This document shows, in pieces, positions 1 to 11,968 of a stretch of 64,000 bases of DNA. The first letter of the stretch is position 1; every line of letters begins with the position of its first letter. The stretch spans positions 2,480,001 through 2,544,000 of the forward strand of contig JAOVFP010000007.1 in NCBI GenBank assembly GCA_025738555.1, written 5' to 3'. The notes below the pieces were generated by a model, which saw nothing but the letters and a program-made list of their open reading frames with translations, was not told where the DNA came from and searched no databases. Position numbers and translations under genes: made by a program. The DNA comes from Cyathus striatus. Its lineage: Eukaryota > Basidiomycota > Agaricomycetes > Agaricales > Nidulariaceae.

Positions 1-204
1 GGTTTAGAGCAGCAATCCAGTTGTTCCATCTAATGATGTGGGCAAAATGTCGCCGTTTCGCCTTGCCAGGCGGCGAAACTGCCAGTGATGAAGGGGAGTG
101 GCGATACCCAGCAATATTATTATGGTCCCATTTTTCTTATGCAATTATGTAATTAAAAGTGTCAACATAGGATTGTCCAAGAAAATATATTCTGCAGCTG
201 CAAA

Positions 205-3200
205 TGGCTAAAAAAAAAGGAGGACAACCTGCTGATGAGTGCATATACCAGCATTTCGACAGGAAAGGCTATTTGGAGAGCACTAGATGACGGAATGTTG
301 TCTGCAAGTACTGCGCAACACAGATTGTGCACAGGGATGGCCGCTGTGGAATACATCTGGTAGAGCAGTGTCCAAATGCTTCAGAACAAGTAAAAAAGGA
401 TGCAGGCTCATATCTTATTGCACATGGTGGAGGGGCTCAAATAGATGTTTCAGACTCAGAGAAGGAAGAGGTCTCAGGTGTTGCTGAAGCTGGTTCTTCT
501 CAAAAAAAGCGCAAGGATATATCTGGGAAAGCAGTGGTGGTTAACCATGGGATGGAAAGCTATGTTGATAGAGCACTTACAAAGAAGGAGCAGGATAAAG
601 CAGATACATGGCTCTTGAAGTAAGTAGGCTCAGAAGTTTTGATACTGTCATACATCACTACTGATGCATTGGCAATTGACAGATGGTTCATTCATGGGAA
701 TATCCCCTTTAGCCAGGCCAACAATCCCTTCTTCACTAAATGGGTAGAAAGCATCCAGCCCTGTTACTCACCAGCATCTCAGTTTGTTCTCACAATGAGA
801 ATTCTGCCGGCAGAGGAAGCTCAAGCCTATGAAGATGATCTTAAACATTTGAAGAATAAGGAGAACATGACATACCTAATGGATGGCTGGGAAGATAGTA
901 TGTGAAGATGTCTATATGGGTGCCTTCTCACTGAAGTGGGTGAACACCTATTTATACTTGGCTTGAAAGAGTTTACTGGAGTGCGAGCAACAGCAGATAA
1001 TCTGCTGGATGTTGCAAATGAAGCTCTGAAGCGAAAATTGATTGCTCCAAGGTCTATTATTGCAGTGTGTACAGATAACCCAACCACTATGCAAGCATTT
1101 TGTCATAAATGGACAATGGAAGGGAGCTATCCATGGATTCTTGTAAGTGTTATACATGTATGAAAGTGGTATGCAATTTACAAGTTAATCCAATAGCAAC
1201 TCCCTTGTTTTATGCATAGCATAAATACAATCATGGGGAAGGTGTCAAGCTTTCCAGCTATCAAGAAGCTGATTTCTAAGAATGTCAAGATCGTTTCCTT
1301 CTTTAATGCATCACACTATTGGGGGGGACAACTTGAAGAGCTCGTAAAGGAGCATAAAGTCACTTGGGGTTTGAAGAAAAATACTGAAACAAGATTTTAT
1401 GCTGTTATACTGCAGGCTATCAGTATTCAAGAACATAAGCAAGTCTTGTACAAGCTTTGCTTATGAGATTGATAAGACTAACTTTTAGAGAATGTTTATT
1501 TATGTAGTATTAACACCACCAACAAAGAACATAAAGTTCAAGTTAGTTTATATTTAGTTTGAGGGCACAAGAGTTTCATGTATAGTAAAGTGAACTAAGT
1601 GTTTAATAGTAGATAGCGCAATTGCCTTCAGGTACTTTCAGAACAGACTTCAGACTTCAAATTTGTACTCGGAATCCAATATCAATTTCAGAATGTACTC
1701 TACTGCAAGAACAGAAGTACAGCCAGTGCAGTGCTTAAGGTATTCTAAAGGTATGTCTAACTACTTATATATTTAATTACATGGCAGCGGTCTCATGCAC
1801 AATGGTATAGGTAAAGTAAATAGTATATCATAATGTACTAGTGCATCCTAATGGTCAAAGAGGTATGGTCAACCCTCCATACAAGAATCCATGAGGGTGT
1901 GCTCAGTTTCAGAGATGCATCAAGTGCTGCACCATGCTATTAATAGACACATGTCAAGACATGCACTAATACATGTGCTAATCCTGGCCAAGTACTTGGA
2001 TATAACAGATACCGGTGTTTCTGGTACTGGCGCATCTGATGGCACTACCCAATGTGCTGCGGGTAGTGTTTGGCGTGCATTCCAAAGTGCTGGGGGCATG
2101 TGGTTTCCCACATGGTGGCAGTTTTACACAGGAGAGATGCATGGATGTTTTGGGTTATTCAAAAGACTTGTCACGTCCCATTCTATTCCACTAGGGACAA
2201 GAACCTCGGAGTAGATAGTCTAATAGCGGAGTAACTTGTACAACGTTAGTAGGGTGTGTGGAGAAGATGAACAAGTACAGGAGTAGTGGAACATTGGCTT
2301 CAACTTGTGTGTTGCGCCCCTTGGACTTCCAGTTCCGTATTTATAACAAAGCGGAGTAAGTGGCAAAATAGCGGAGTTGGCTCAAGGCCCAAGTGGGAGA
2401 AGGGTGTAAACGTAGTTGATTTGAAACTAAAGTATATCTACATTACAGAAGTAGTTTATATAGTAAACTACTTTGTCTGAATGCGTACGGAGTAATGCCC
2501 ATGGGTATGTGGCATCCTAGGGGTAAGTAAACTCCATGAAATGTAGACCATGGTAAACTAGTAGTACGCCTCTAGATTATAGTCATAGGAGAAATGGCCG
2601 CGGCCAGAGAACGAGGTAGTAATATTAAAGGGAAGGAACAAGTAAACAGTTACAAGTAAACATTAGTAAGGAAGAGTTCGATATATAACAAGTATACATA
2701 GTCTGGAGGAAACATACTAAAAGCGGAGTAAACCCGTAGTTGACTCCAATGGTACAGAGATTGTCACGGATATGACAAGACTGCATGATAGCTCTGAGTT
2801 GCAGTATCCAGTGGTACTAAGAATTATCTAGGCCAACATATTTCCTGACATTGTGTGATTGTCTAACTTGGTACCATGAGTGTTATTCTGGGTATGGAGA
2901 AGTACGAATACATTCCTGAGTATTATCTTTTTGGCTTTTCTTTATAGTATAGTTATCTAGTACTTGTAATTTCTATAGGAATTGATAGTCCAAATATATT
3001 GTCATTTTGTCAAATCGATGATGCTCAGCGCTCCATTAACGGCCTCTCACCCATTAAACGTGATGTGATTGAGAGTGTATTGGAAGTTGAACACTGGCAA
3101 CATAATGACAAGTTCATACAGATTTGTAAGCCCCTAGTTGATGTAATTGGGGACACAGAGTCCAGGGATGCAACATTGGCTGACTGCATGATACAGTTGA

Positions 3201-4146
3201 TTTGGGCACACTGGCAGATTAATAATCTTCATGAGGCTGATTTTGAAGATAAGGACTTTCTCAAGCATGCAAAAAGAGCTGTAACACACTATTTTCATGC
3301 TATGAACACTGATCTACACTGGCTCACATTGTTTCTCCACCCATTGTGCTGAAAGCTTACTGTGTCTTCATCAGTACATTCACATACAGTTAAGGATGCA
3401 TTCCAGCTCACACTAGATATTGTGAGAAAGTGGGGTTGGCAGAAAGCGGAAGCAGAGCAGTTGATCCAGGACATACAGTCATATTTCACTGGAGAGAAGC
3501 CATTTGCAGGAGGGGAGGCGAATGCAAAGCCTGGTGGAACAGAATCATTGTGTTTCATACTTTAAAAAACTTCACTCTCAAAATTGCTTCCATTGTTCCC
3601 CATGCTGCAGAAGTTGAACACTTCTTTTCTAATTTGGGAGGTGTTCAAAGTCTCAAGAAGTTGTATTTGACAGTTTCTCACCTGGCATCACTGGGTATGC
3701 TGTGAAGCAATTACAACCGAGAGCTTTATGAAGCTGCTGTTAAGAAAGGAAAGGATACACACCGTAAACATGTCCATATGCATACCACATCCTATAAAGG
3801 AATTGATACCAACTGCACTGAAATTCTTACCAATGAATTCTTGGTCCCTACTCCATTTACTGTGGGCTCTAAGAATGTGGACATGGAAGATCTAAATTAC
3901 TATACATTGGATGATCTGGAGGCGGAATTTGAAGCATTAGAGTGAGGAGGGTTTACAAGTGAGAGTGGTGATGGACTATCTGCAGCTGTTCCAGTGGAAG
4001 ATATTTATAACACCCACCTTATCAATGCTATACATGCCAGACACCTTCCTTCTATTCAACTTGAGCCTGCAGCAGCTGATCAAACTGGTAATGAAGAGGT
4101 GTCTTGGGACACAGGGAGCTTACTTCATGCAATGGGACTTGATTAA
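205..4146 (+). pseudogene. hAT transposase pseudogene (BED finger, DUF659-like core, hAT C-terminal domain)
   Basis: Would encode the transposase that cuts and inserts element 1. The frame opens at 205 with MAKKKGG and shows a BED-type zinc finger (VCKYC at about 298-312, then histidines and a cysteine up to about 370). The core is at 639-1163, including VCTDNPTTMQAF and a following IHSINTIMGK stretch typical of this family. A C-terminal dimerisation segment (AEVEHFFSNLGG, about 3610-3645) and an acidic tail end at a TAA near 4146. Probable introns include about 1144-1219. The frame is broken by TGA in place of CGA at 289-291 and again near 3942, and by shifts near 3540 and 3700. About 1.5 kb of foreign sequence separates the two halves. 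The assignment to hAT is firm; activity is excluded. Confidence 0.8.
1480..2990. mobile_element. LTR-retroelement fragment inserted in the hAT gene
   Basis: This stretch interrupts the transposase gene. Its part 2170-2800 resembles 20520-21200: both contain a GCTTCA[A/G]CTT...GCGCCCCTTG stretch (2296-2322 and 20618-20644) and scattered GGAGTA/AGTAAAC words. At 2763 a TGTCACGGATATGACA motif looks like the start of a Ty3/gypsy-type LTR. No protein domain is recognisable. The family assignment is an inference from these short motifs. Confidence 0.4.
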
Positions 4147-4157
4147 CATAGTATTCT

Positions 4158-5225
4158 CTATTAATACACCTAGCGTACTCCTACCTATTATAAAAACATT
4201 ATTTCTATATTCTACGCGCTACTTACAAACAGTATAATATACATGGGTTGTATTTAGTAGCTAAGGTAGAGGTCCCGGACCGTTAGCTAGCGTGGGAACG
4301 ATTCGCGCTAATAAGGGACATAACTAGCCTAAGTAGGAAAGCGTCTAAGAATAGAAACACCGACGTCAGAGTTTATTCTTGACATCGGTGGGAAATAGTT
4401 ACCAGTAAGGCCGGAGATCGAGCTAAGCGTGCGTCTATTCTAATAATAGATTATCGAAGCCATGTTATTGTGTCATAGGAAAAGACATGAGAACTAGACT
4501 CACGGCAAATGCCGCTATCTAACCACGCTGTACCAGTGCTGTGCATCAGCACGCCATAGGTGCCTGGATAGGCCTGAGACCCAGCATTCCCGGCCGGCTT
4601 ATTCAGCGTTTCCCATTTCCACACGTCAAAGCGTGTGGCATCACGCCTTCATATGGAGCATCTCACCTGCAGATATGGCTTATTGTACTTCGCTATCTTT
4701 CCATATGGATACATTCTTGGTGCTCATATGTTTGGTATATTCGTGATTTACTCTGGTCCATCCCAGACGCCTGTCTCCAGTCTAAAAGTCTACTTTACAG
4801 CTTAGCTGATGTGTAATTACTGCTTTGGTATTAACTATATAGTTTCTCTTAGCCGTGTTCTGTAAGATATTTAATAGGTAGATTTGTGTAGTAGAAGGGC
4901 AGTCTCCTGTGCCCCGAGAAATACCATCTAGCATTGTGCTTTAGTATTTGTGTGAGCTTTGAGATTCTAAGTGCAACGCGAAGTGTGAAGTCATAAGCCT
5001 GTGTTAAGTCTGAGATTAAGGAATGCGCATCAAAGCGTTCGCTAAGTGTGCACTCCCTCTTGAACATCGGTTTTCGACACCATTTCTATACTTTACTTCG
5101 CCCAGAAGCACCTTGCATCTGAGTCTTACCCACTGAGCACTTTCTTAGTGAGCGTACGTGGTGTGAGTTTTATTATTAATATTTACATTTACACTATGTT
5201 GCACTAAACTAGGTACTTTACTATT
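4158..5225 (+). repeat. 1.07-kb dispersed repeat, CpG-intact copy
   Basis: The whole block is repeated in reverse orientation at about 50073-51142, including the GGTAGAGGTCCCGGACC and GCATCAGCACGCCATAGG segments. The copy here keeps its CG dinucleotides while the other copy has TG or CA at most of the same positions. An open frame starting MHQHAIGAW is shared, but the differences fall at CpG sites rather than third codon positions, so I do not call it coding. The ends carry weak inverted similarity (...ACCTAG), which could be short TIRs or LTR edges. Confidence 0.7.
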
Positions 5226-5339
5226 ACAATAGTCTACACTTGCTATGGAAATGAAAATCTTCAATCGCCAGCTCGCCAGGTTTCGTCACTTTCCCATGCC
5301 AGGGTTTTGCCTCACCAGGCAATTGGCAACTGCTTTTTG

Positions 5340-6145
5340 AGGTTGTGCCCCCTACACTAGTTCCATCATGTCTTCATCTGCCCACATGACACATATCAGG
5401 CAACATACCAACAAGTCGATAGCACAAGACAGGGACACTGTATTTGAATCAAAAGACTAAAAAAACAGGAATCAGGGATCAGGAAGATAGGTCCATCAAG
5501 GTAAGTGCACAGGTGGTGACAACAGTGTCAGCCAGGTACATCTAAAAAAGACCATCCATTCTTCCAAGCACATAATTTCCCTTCTCCCCTCCTTCTCCCT
5601 CCCCTTCCCTCCTTCCCCCTCCTGCACAATGCCCTCAATAAGACACTTCCTGTGCTTCCACATCATGATTCCCTTTGCACTTCTCATAGGTGTCACACAG
5701 CTGATCAATCATGCTCCATGGCATCCACACAATTCCCTCCTTCCAGGACCAGTGGGGGCGGGACAAGAGCAGCTTCATCTGAATCTATCCATTCCAGAGC
5801 TTCTTTCTGCTCATCCTCCTCCTCACACTCTCCGACTTTCTCCTCCCAATCCCAGCCCCAACTCCCCAGAGGAATCTGAACCTGAACCTGAACTAAAAGC
5901 AGAACAACCACAATGATGCAAACAGGAAGAATGTCTATCAGACTCCTGGATCCCCTGTTCGCATTCTTACCAAACCCTTGCAGACCTACAAAAAGCCTAC
6001 ACAAACCCACAAGAACCAGTCTGGTCAGGGTGTTGCATGCCCAACAAAGATCTCACCAACCTTGAGCAGAGTGAAAAGATGGCTCAATGGTTACTGGACA
6101 TTATGAATTAAATGTGGGTGGTTAATGTTGAAGAGTTTGTGGTTA
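5340..6145. other. No firm gene; weak serine/proline-rich reading frames
   Basis: Short open frames on the + strand at 5629-5916 and about 5912-6100 encode Ser/Pro-rich and Lys-rich peptides with no recognised domain. They may be remains of a gene or retroelement. Pyrimidine-rich tracts near 5580-5625 account for part of the openness. Confidence 0.3.
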
Positions 6146-6149
6146 GATT

Positions 6150-6557
6150 ATTCTGACTTGCATAATATGAATGTTCTGTATCAGCATCTTCTTCTTCTAT
6201 GTCACTCCAGCAATCATCTCCATATCAATAACCATCAAAGTCTATTCCAGCATAATCCATCCTCATCCTCCACAGCTGCACAGTGCTAAAGGATTCAGGG
6301 AAAATGACCATGATCCTCAAATATACTGCTTCCTATTCCTGAATCAACCCAGGAACATCATCATTGTTTCCCCAGATATGAAATAAGTGGTCAAGGAGTA
6401 CAATGGACTGTAATTGTTTAACATCCCTGAGACCACATTATGCTCTTGGTAGGTACTTGTTATATTCATCAATGGGCATTGCAATGTGAGTTAGTTCCAG
6501 TAGCCATTGGAATATATCCCTAGGAATGTGATCAAAGTCCTCATAGAAGTCAATATT
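6150..6557 (-). pseudogene. F-box-type gene, copy 1, 3' half
   Basis: Matches 54094-54495 closely along its length (same order of the TCATCCTCATCC, CATAATATG and GGAATGTGATCAAAG segments). It therefore encodes the C-terminal half of the F-box-like protein on the minus strand. It ends abruptly in ...AAGTCAATAT, and the missing continuation resumes at 11386 after a ~4.8 kb insertion. Differences from copy 2 are mainly CG to TG/CA. Confidence 0.75.
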
Positions 6558-6924
6558 CCCACTACCTTTTAAGCAGTACTTTACACTCCCCCCCCCCTTC
6601 ACCATGAATTCACATGAATTTCACATGAAAGGCAGAAATTCACATGAACTTCACATGAATATCACCAATTTAGAGTATATTTCTCATGAAATTCACATGA
6701 AATTACATGAACTTCATGTGATTTTAAATATTTTCTAAAAAGCATAGGTTCATGAACTTTCATGTATTTTAGGTGAAATTAAAGTGAAAATATAGTGAAA
6801 TTCACATGAAAAATAGAGTGAAATTCATTTAAAAATATGGAGAAAATGAACTTATTTATTGATCATGTGACTAATTTACATATTACAAAGCAACAATAAT
6901 ATTACATAATATCCCCCAACTTCC

Positions 6925-7320
6925 TGCCCTTGCACTCGATGTCCCATCCCCTGCTTTCCCACGCCTCCCGCCCCTCCGCTCGCTGTGCGCCTCATCCCGC
7001 TCGATGTCCCGCCCCTCCGCTCAATGCGCTCCCCATCCTACTCGCTATCCCCGCCCCTCCGCTCGCTGCGTGCCCCTTCCTACTCGCTATCCCCGCCCCT
7101 CCGCTCGCTGCGCGCCCCTTCCTACTCGCTATCCCCGCCCTTCCGCTCGCTGTGCGCCCCATCCCGCTCGTTATCCCGCCCTTCCGCTCGCTATCCCGCC
7201 CCCCCGCTCGCTATTCCGCTCCCTGTGCTCATTGTGCGCTCTAACGCGCTCGCTATCCCGCCCCTCCCGCCCCGCCATCCCGCCCCTCGCGCTCGCTGTG
7301 CGCCTCCCGCTTTCCCGCGC
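6925..7320 (+). repeat. GC-rich minisatellite, about 41-42 bp unit
   Basis: Tandem units contain CCCCGCCCCTCCGCTCGCTG followed by CGCGCCCCTTCCTACTCGC-type sequence. They are regular between about 7030 and 7200 and degenerate at both edges. CpG is retained here although the flanks are AT-rich. All six frames are open for long distances because of the low-complexity composition; I reject coding. Confidence 0.75.
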
Positions 7321-7615
7321 TCTTGTTGTTACTGTATTGGTTCTTGATGGAGAAAGAGGAGGAGGGAATGAGTGAAATAGGGGAGGAATGAGGGTGGAAG
7401 GATAAAAGAGTGGAAGGGAGGAAGGAAAGAGGGGGGAGAGGGAGGGGGGAGAGGGAGGGGAGAAGGGAGTGAATGATAGTGATGTGGCAAGAAGCAAGAA
7501 TCAACAATGGTGCGACGTGTTTTGGTCATGTGATATGTCAATCATGTGACAAAGTATTAGAAAGCGGAGGGTTGATGGGGGTATATAGTGTGGGAAATAA
7601 CTTATCTATACAAGT

Positions 7616-7704
7616 TTTTATGGTGTAGTGGTTAATTGCTGTACTGTGGGAAAACTATTAGTCATCACTCCGAGGCTGTTGGTTCAATTCTGACTGGAGT
7701 CATT
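7616..7704 (+). repeat. tRNA-like segment (SINE-head type)
   Basis: An A-box-like TGGTGTAGTGGTTAATTGC (7621-7639) is followed 60 bp later by a B-box-like GGTTCAATTC (7681-7690) that sits in a five-pair T-arm-like hairpin. The 5' and 3' ends do not pair into an acceptor stem, so this is not a functional tRNA. The same A/B-box spelling occurs on the minus strand at 34275-34390. Confidence 0.45.
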
Positions 7705-9016
7705 ATTTACTATGTACATTTATTTTTATTATTAGTAAGCAACACTATGAAATACAATTGAAGCTCATTACTATTGTATAAGCTCCATGTGAATTTCTGG
7801 TGAAATTTATGTGAACTTCACCAAGTGACATGAAAATTTGGTGAAAAATTTCATGTGAAGATCAAGTGAATTATTCACCTGAATTCACATGAATTGGTGA
7901 AGTTCATGTGAAATTCATGTGAAATTCAGGTGAAATTATTAGCAGTGTTCTCACTGAAATTCAGCAAAAATAATGCAAAAAAGTTCACCTAAATTTCACA
8001 TGAACTTCACATGAACTTCACCAATTCATGTGAATTTCATGTGAAATTCACGTGTAAGGGGGGGGGAAGCGTAAAGAGCTCCTTTTAAGGTAGTTGGGTT
8101 ATAGGGATGTCTGGATTTCCCTATATGGCGATTTACAGGATCTTGAATGGGATCTCAACCTGATTGGCTAGAGCCCTGTGACAGTACTGTGACTGCTGAC
8201 GAATTTCGCTCGTCTCAGATCCTTTTGCCCCTCGGTCATCATGCATCTGCATCATCCCTCTCGTTTTCGTCTTCACCTCAAACCTTCCCGCTCGTTTATT
8301 GGCCTCGTTTCGTTTTTCGACCTAGTACCTCTGTCGTCCACTTCGCTCTTCTGGGGCTCGACCCTTCGTGTAGGTTCACGTACCACAGCCTTAAGTTTCG
8401 CGCTTCAATGTCCGTCGCCCTCCTTGCGAATGTGTCTCCCACGGTTAAACTGCATTAGCAATACTCGTTCGGATGTGTTTGCCATGCCTGAGTGTGAGGT
8501 GTGTTCAGTCTGTCGCTGATGGATTCGATCTAACTAGTACACAATTTAGACCAGAAAATTGAATGATGCAGGTTCTCCCTGGCTCTCCTGTTCTTCATCA
8601 TTGCACGTAAGCTCTGAGGGGAAAACGTATTGTGTGGAGGTTTGGAACAGTCATATGTTGTACGGACCTCACCGAGAACCATGATGCAACATATGCCTTA
8701 TCTCTATTAAGTGACAGCAGGTCTTGGGTGCTGGTACATTATGGAGTTGAATTGAGGACGTGAGTCGGTTCTAGCCGTTTGTCTGCTTCCCCTCTACATA
8801 TTCATTCTCCTCATGCTGTCGATAGCCAGCCACAGGTGCTCCCCTGAACTCCCTATTCGTGTTTTTCTGCCTCATCCAGCTCTGGCATTGGTCGACCTGT
8901 TGTACTTAACACTGGCATCGCAATTCCTCAGCTCATCGTCCGAAACAGCAAGAACCATCCTTTGACCATCGTCCCAAACGATAACGATACACGACTCAGT
9001 GCATATACCATCGGGC

Positions 9017-9878
9017 ATGCCCACTGTTGTACATAATCCTTTTTCTCACCCCTCTCCTGATGTGGCCCATCCCCCGCTCCAACAAAAGTGCAGGACTTCC
9101 TCTTCTTTATCTCAATCCACCTCGGTCCCAGCTTCTGCATCTCCCTCGTCTACCACTCCTTCCTCCTCATCCTCCTTGTTCTCGTTGGCATCCACTATTG
9201 CATCTACTGCCTCACTTTCAACAATAATTCCCACCCCCCCAATATCGTCAGCTACTCCCGCAACATTGGCAGCCCTGGCTTCTAATACAAATACCCAGAC
9301 CCATAGCCTTCATGCTGCCTCATCATCACTCGCACTCTGTCTTGGTAAACTCCCATGGGCAGGCCCACGGTGCTCATCACGCCCTGAGGTCAGTTTCGGC
9401 CCGTGGAGCCCCTAACCGGCACCAGCAGCACCACCATCATCATCACCAAGACAAGCCCACCCTGCCGATCTATCGCTCTGCCACACCTATCGCCCCCTCT
9501 GCCTCACCTTCATCATCTGCCTCCTCGGTACCAGAGCCGATGCCTTCCATTGATATCCTTTCTTCCCCGCCCACTCACTTGCTCAAGCTTCTCGCATCCC
9601 TACTCACTCAGATCGAACCTCCCCCCCGGTAAGTAGTATACAATACTGATTGGTTCTCAAACACGCCCTCATTCATGATTTCCAGTGCGGAATTTGCAGT
9701 ACTCGTGTTAGTGCCAGTAGTGTTCGTGTTCATGCTGTATCGTCTACCTCTTTTCATTTTCCTTCCTTTCCGCCCTTTCTTTGTTCCCACCTCGCCCTCT
9801 TCCCTTCGTTCTCTTGCTCTCGCCCTCTCTTTACCCATCGTATCCATATCCTCTCTTTCCATATATCCACAAAGCTAA
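9017..9878 (+). CDS. Ser/Pro-rich protein with C-terminal membrane segment, three exons, unknown function
   Basis: Not recognised as a known family. Exons 9017-9344, 9394-9628 and 9686-9878 join with consistent phases through introns of 49 nt (GTAAAC...GTCAG) and 57 nt (GTAAGT...CCAG), giving 251 residues. The N-terminal two thirds is rich in Ser, Pro, Thr and Ala with a His run (about 136-141). The last exon begins with a hydrophobic stretch (AEFAVLVLVPVVFVFMLY) followed by more hydrophobic and basic residues, suggesting a membrane anchor. The start is the first ATG after an upstream in-frame TGA at 8963; a further upstream exon is possible. The gene lies inside an insertion in F-box copy 1, so it may be transposon cargo. 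CpG use is normal, unlike the flanks. The splice phases are the main support; low-complexity composition is the main doubt. Confidence 0.45.
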
Positions 9879-10491
9879 TGAGTTATCTCCAGCTATACCA
9901 CACCAACTTCCTATCATTCGTACACACCCTAGCATATATGGCATGCCTCAGGTGGACTGCGTGCAAGGACTCGATCCCTGTTTACATTTTATATACACTT
10001 TATCTTTATTCCATTTATATACCCTTCTGCTCGACATTAGTGTGCCATAATGAGGTCTCCTTGTCTCCAATGTATTCCATTTGTTTTTCAAGGAGTACAA
10101 AAGTTGAAGCTCAGAAATCTTGCTCAAGCATGACACCTAGAGCACGTAAGGTGGAAAATGAATGGTCGTCTTCCACTCACTCACAAACTTATCCACCATT
10201 CCATCGTGCCCATTATCAAAACCACTGACCATAATTCGTATCGTCATTCACAATACTCTGCACCAACATTACCTATTTTCACCTCGCAATATTCTATAAC
10301 TGATCCCTCACTGCTCTCATACTTTATTCTATCTCTATTCTTTTGTTTTACTTTATAAGTCTATTGATATCTCTACCCATTCAGTAACTACTTTTCTATT
10401 GATCTTCCCTTTGTAATTGTATATGTATATAATTAAATCTATAAATTCTGGAATCTTGCTTGGTTCCTAGGCTTTAGTCTTTTCTGTCATT
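9879..10491 (+). other. No supported gene between the two spliced ORFs
   Basis: Pyrimidine-rich sequence. Partial frames around 9890-9990 (...GMPQVDCVQGLDP) and 10090-10230 could be exon remnants, but no consistent splicing was found. Confidence 0.3.
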
Positions 10492-11076
10492 ATGGCTTTC
10501 TCTTCATTTCTGTCCCTTGAGCGAGACTTGGATATGTCCTCAACACCGGCATTGGGTGGTATTGTTTACGGAAGGAACTTAACATCAAAAATTCACTTGT
10601 CGAAAATTACATATTCATCAACATTGTCCTCCAATTATCCTAATGATGAGTTGACGTTCTTCTGTCAAATCGTATCCTACTCCCGCCAACTCGATGGTAC
10701 TCTACTGGTCTCTGTTGCATGTCCTTCCCAGGCTTGTAACGACATTCGTTCTTGCTTCGAAATTCAAATCTCTTTCTTATCGAAAATTGAACAAGTTGAC
10801 AGCCAAGTTTTAACTCTTTATCCGGTTAGTTCTTTTACATTCTCAACTATAAATTCCATTTCCTGACGTAATGTCGATTACCAGTATTTCATCCGTGATT
10901 TCCAAATCTACCCCCAAACCAGATGGCTGGTGTATCCAATTTACCTCGTTCTCCCTCATTGATGTTCATTATTCTGTTTTTAGATTCATTCACTTCTGTT
11001 CCATGTATTCACTTTGTTTTTTAAAGGAAAATTATTTGAACCTCACCTCCAGTACTACAGTCTTCATTACTGCTAA
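10492..11076 (+). CDS. Unknown protein, three exons, 156 residues
   Basis: Exons 10492-10824, 10885-10929 and 10984-11076 join in phase 0 through introns of 60 nt (GTTAGT...ACCAG) and 54 nt (GTGTAT...TTTAG). The product begins MAFSSFLSLERDLDMSS and has mixed, protein-like composition without low complexity. The middle contains DELTFFCQIVSYSRQLDG and VACPSQACNDIRSCFE; the C-terminus is hydrophobic/aromatic. No family was recognised. It lies downstream of the 9017-9878 gene on the same strand within the same insertion, so both may be cargo of one mobile unit. Alternative splicing of the last exon is possible because a second open frame overlaps it. Confidence 0.45.
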
Positions 11077-11385
11077 GTTGGTCCAGTGGTTGGACGAATA
11101 TGCCTGGATCAGAGTATGTTTTTTTCCTTAATTTCAACCTCCTTGTTTATGATCTATTCCTATTTCAGACTTATGAACTCCAAATTGAAGGCATCTTTCA
11201 CTATCACTATTAATGTAGTATATTATTAACACATCTCTTTTAATACAATTTGTCAACAATCCTTGCCCCTCCCTGGGTTTAATCACTTATTAATTTAAAG
11301 TTCCCCTCATTGACTTATCATCGTAAATAATTGTCAGCTAAATGAGGTGGTAGTGGGCCCTGCCGCTTGCCGGCCCTATTTCTTT

Positions 11386-11959
11386 ATATTGAAAATATAT
11401 ATACTTGACTTGCAATAGCTCTAATCACAGTTCCACAAATGCTTGTATCACAGACATATTAATGTAGAGAGAGTGAAGTGGTAATGCTGCAACATGTTGA
11501 AGGATGGATTCAATGTAATATTCATGTCCCAGGAACAAATGTTGAATGCCTATGCAAATCAATAGCACATCTATCACAAATTCCATTGACACTGAGGCTA
11601 TAAAGACAACATTCTTCACATTCGAGTGAAAGAATGATTTAGGCTTGGACTTGAGAGCAATTTTGAATTTATCTTCATAAATTAAATAGTCATGTTGGTA
11701 ATAGCTGTAATCACTATCATGATTGAACTTGAGGGTTTGATATAATATTGGTTCTACACTATATTGAAAGTTTAATGGAGTGATTGATGTTATGGTAGTG
11801 TCTTACCATGATCGAACCCATTTGGACACTGTTCACAAGTGAGCACCTGTTTTATAGGTGGGACTCATCCTGATAACCCATTGAAATATCTCATCTTTGA
11901 TTTTAGGAGGGAAGAAAAACAAAATCAGATGTGGGGCCTGTATGCTCCGAGATTCTCCC
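11386..11959 (-). pseudogene. F-box-type gene, copy 1, 5' half
   Basis: Continues the gene interrupted at 6557 and matches 54496-55052. The minus strand encodes the F-box-like segment (PPKIKDEIFQWVIRMSP), an intron, then exon 2, which here keeps the YYQHDYLIYEDKF stretch lost by deletion in copy 2. The start codon is lost (the ATG of copy 2 reads ATT here). The gene cannot be expressed as one product because of the 4.8 kb insertion. Confidence 0.75.
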
Positions 11960-11968
11960 TTAAAATAT

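Larger units (their letters stand above)
49..5330 (+). mobile_element. Decayed hAT transposon (element 1) with nested insertions
   Basis: The block encloses a hAT transposase reading frame. Its flanks show an imperfect terminal-inverted-repeat candidate: GTCGCCGTTTCGCC... at about 49-85, and the reverse complement of about 5275-5330 (GTTGCCAATTGCC...). Both are followed by a GGCRAAAC-type motif. The outer ends are inferred. I did not find a clean 8-bp target duplication, so the boundaries may be off by tens of bases. A retroelement fragment lies inside the transposase gene and a 1.07 kb dispersed repeat lies between the stop codon and the right end. Confidence 0.45.
6558..8098. mobile_element. 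Inverted-repeat (MITE-like) element with TTCACATGAA words
   Basis: The two ends are inverted repeats: CCCACTACCTTTTAAG... at 6558, and the reverse complement of 8098 reads CCCAACTACCTTAAAAGG. Both run into TTTAC(A/G)CT and a run of C. Inside each end are many copies of the self-complementary word TTCACATGAA or TTCATGTGAA (6600-6850 and 7790-8045). The middle holds a GC-rich minisatellite and a tRNA-like segment. There is no transposase. No target duplication is obvious (left ...AATATT, right TTATAG...). Confidence 0.7.
8099..11385 (+). other. CpG-normal part of the insertion splitting F-box copy 1
   Basis: By comparison with the uninterrupted copy at about 54495, everything between 6558 and 11385 is inserted. 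This second part has normal CG content, in contrast to the decayed flanks, and carries at least two spliced reading frames (9017-9878, 10492-11076). The right end has a GGGCC...GGCCC hairpin at 11357-11379 just before the junction. 8100-9000 has no supported gene; one frame around 8878-9030 (SGIGRPVVLNTGIAIP...) could be an upstream exon. No transposase was recognised. Confidence 0.5.

Noticed and set aside
4541..4816. ORF MHQHAIGAW... conserved with 50510-50755
   Set aside because: The two copies differ at CpG sites regardless of codon position, and the reading frame diverges after about 40 residues.
6930..7541. Long overlapping ORFs on both strands in the GC-rich region
   Set aside because: They come from a minisatellite and purine/pyrimidine tracts; several frames are open at once and the peptides are simple repeats.
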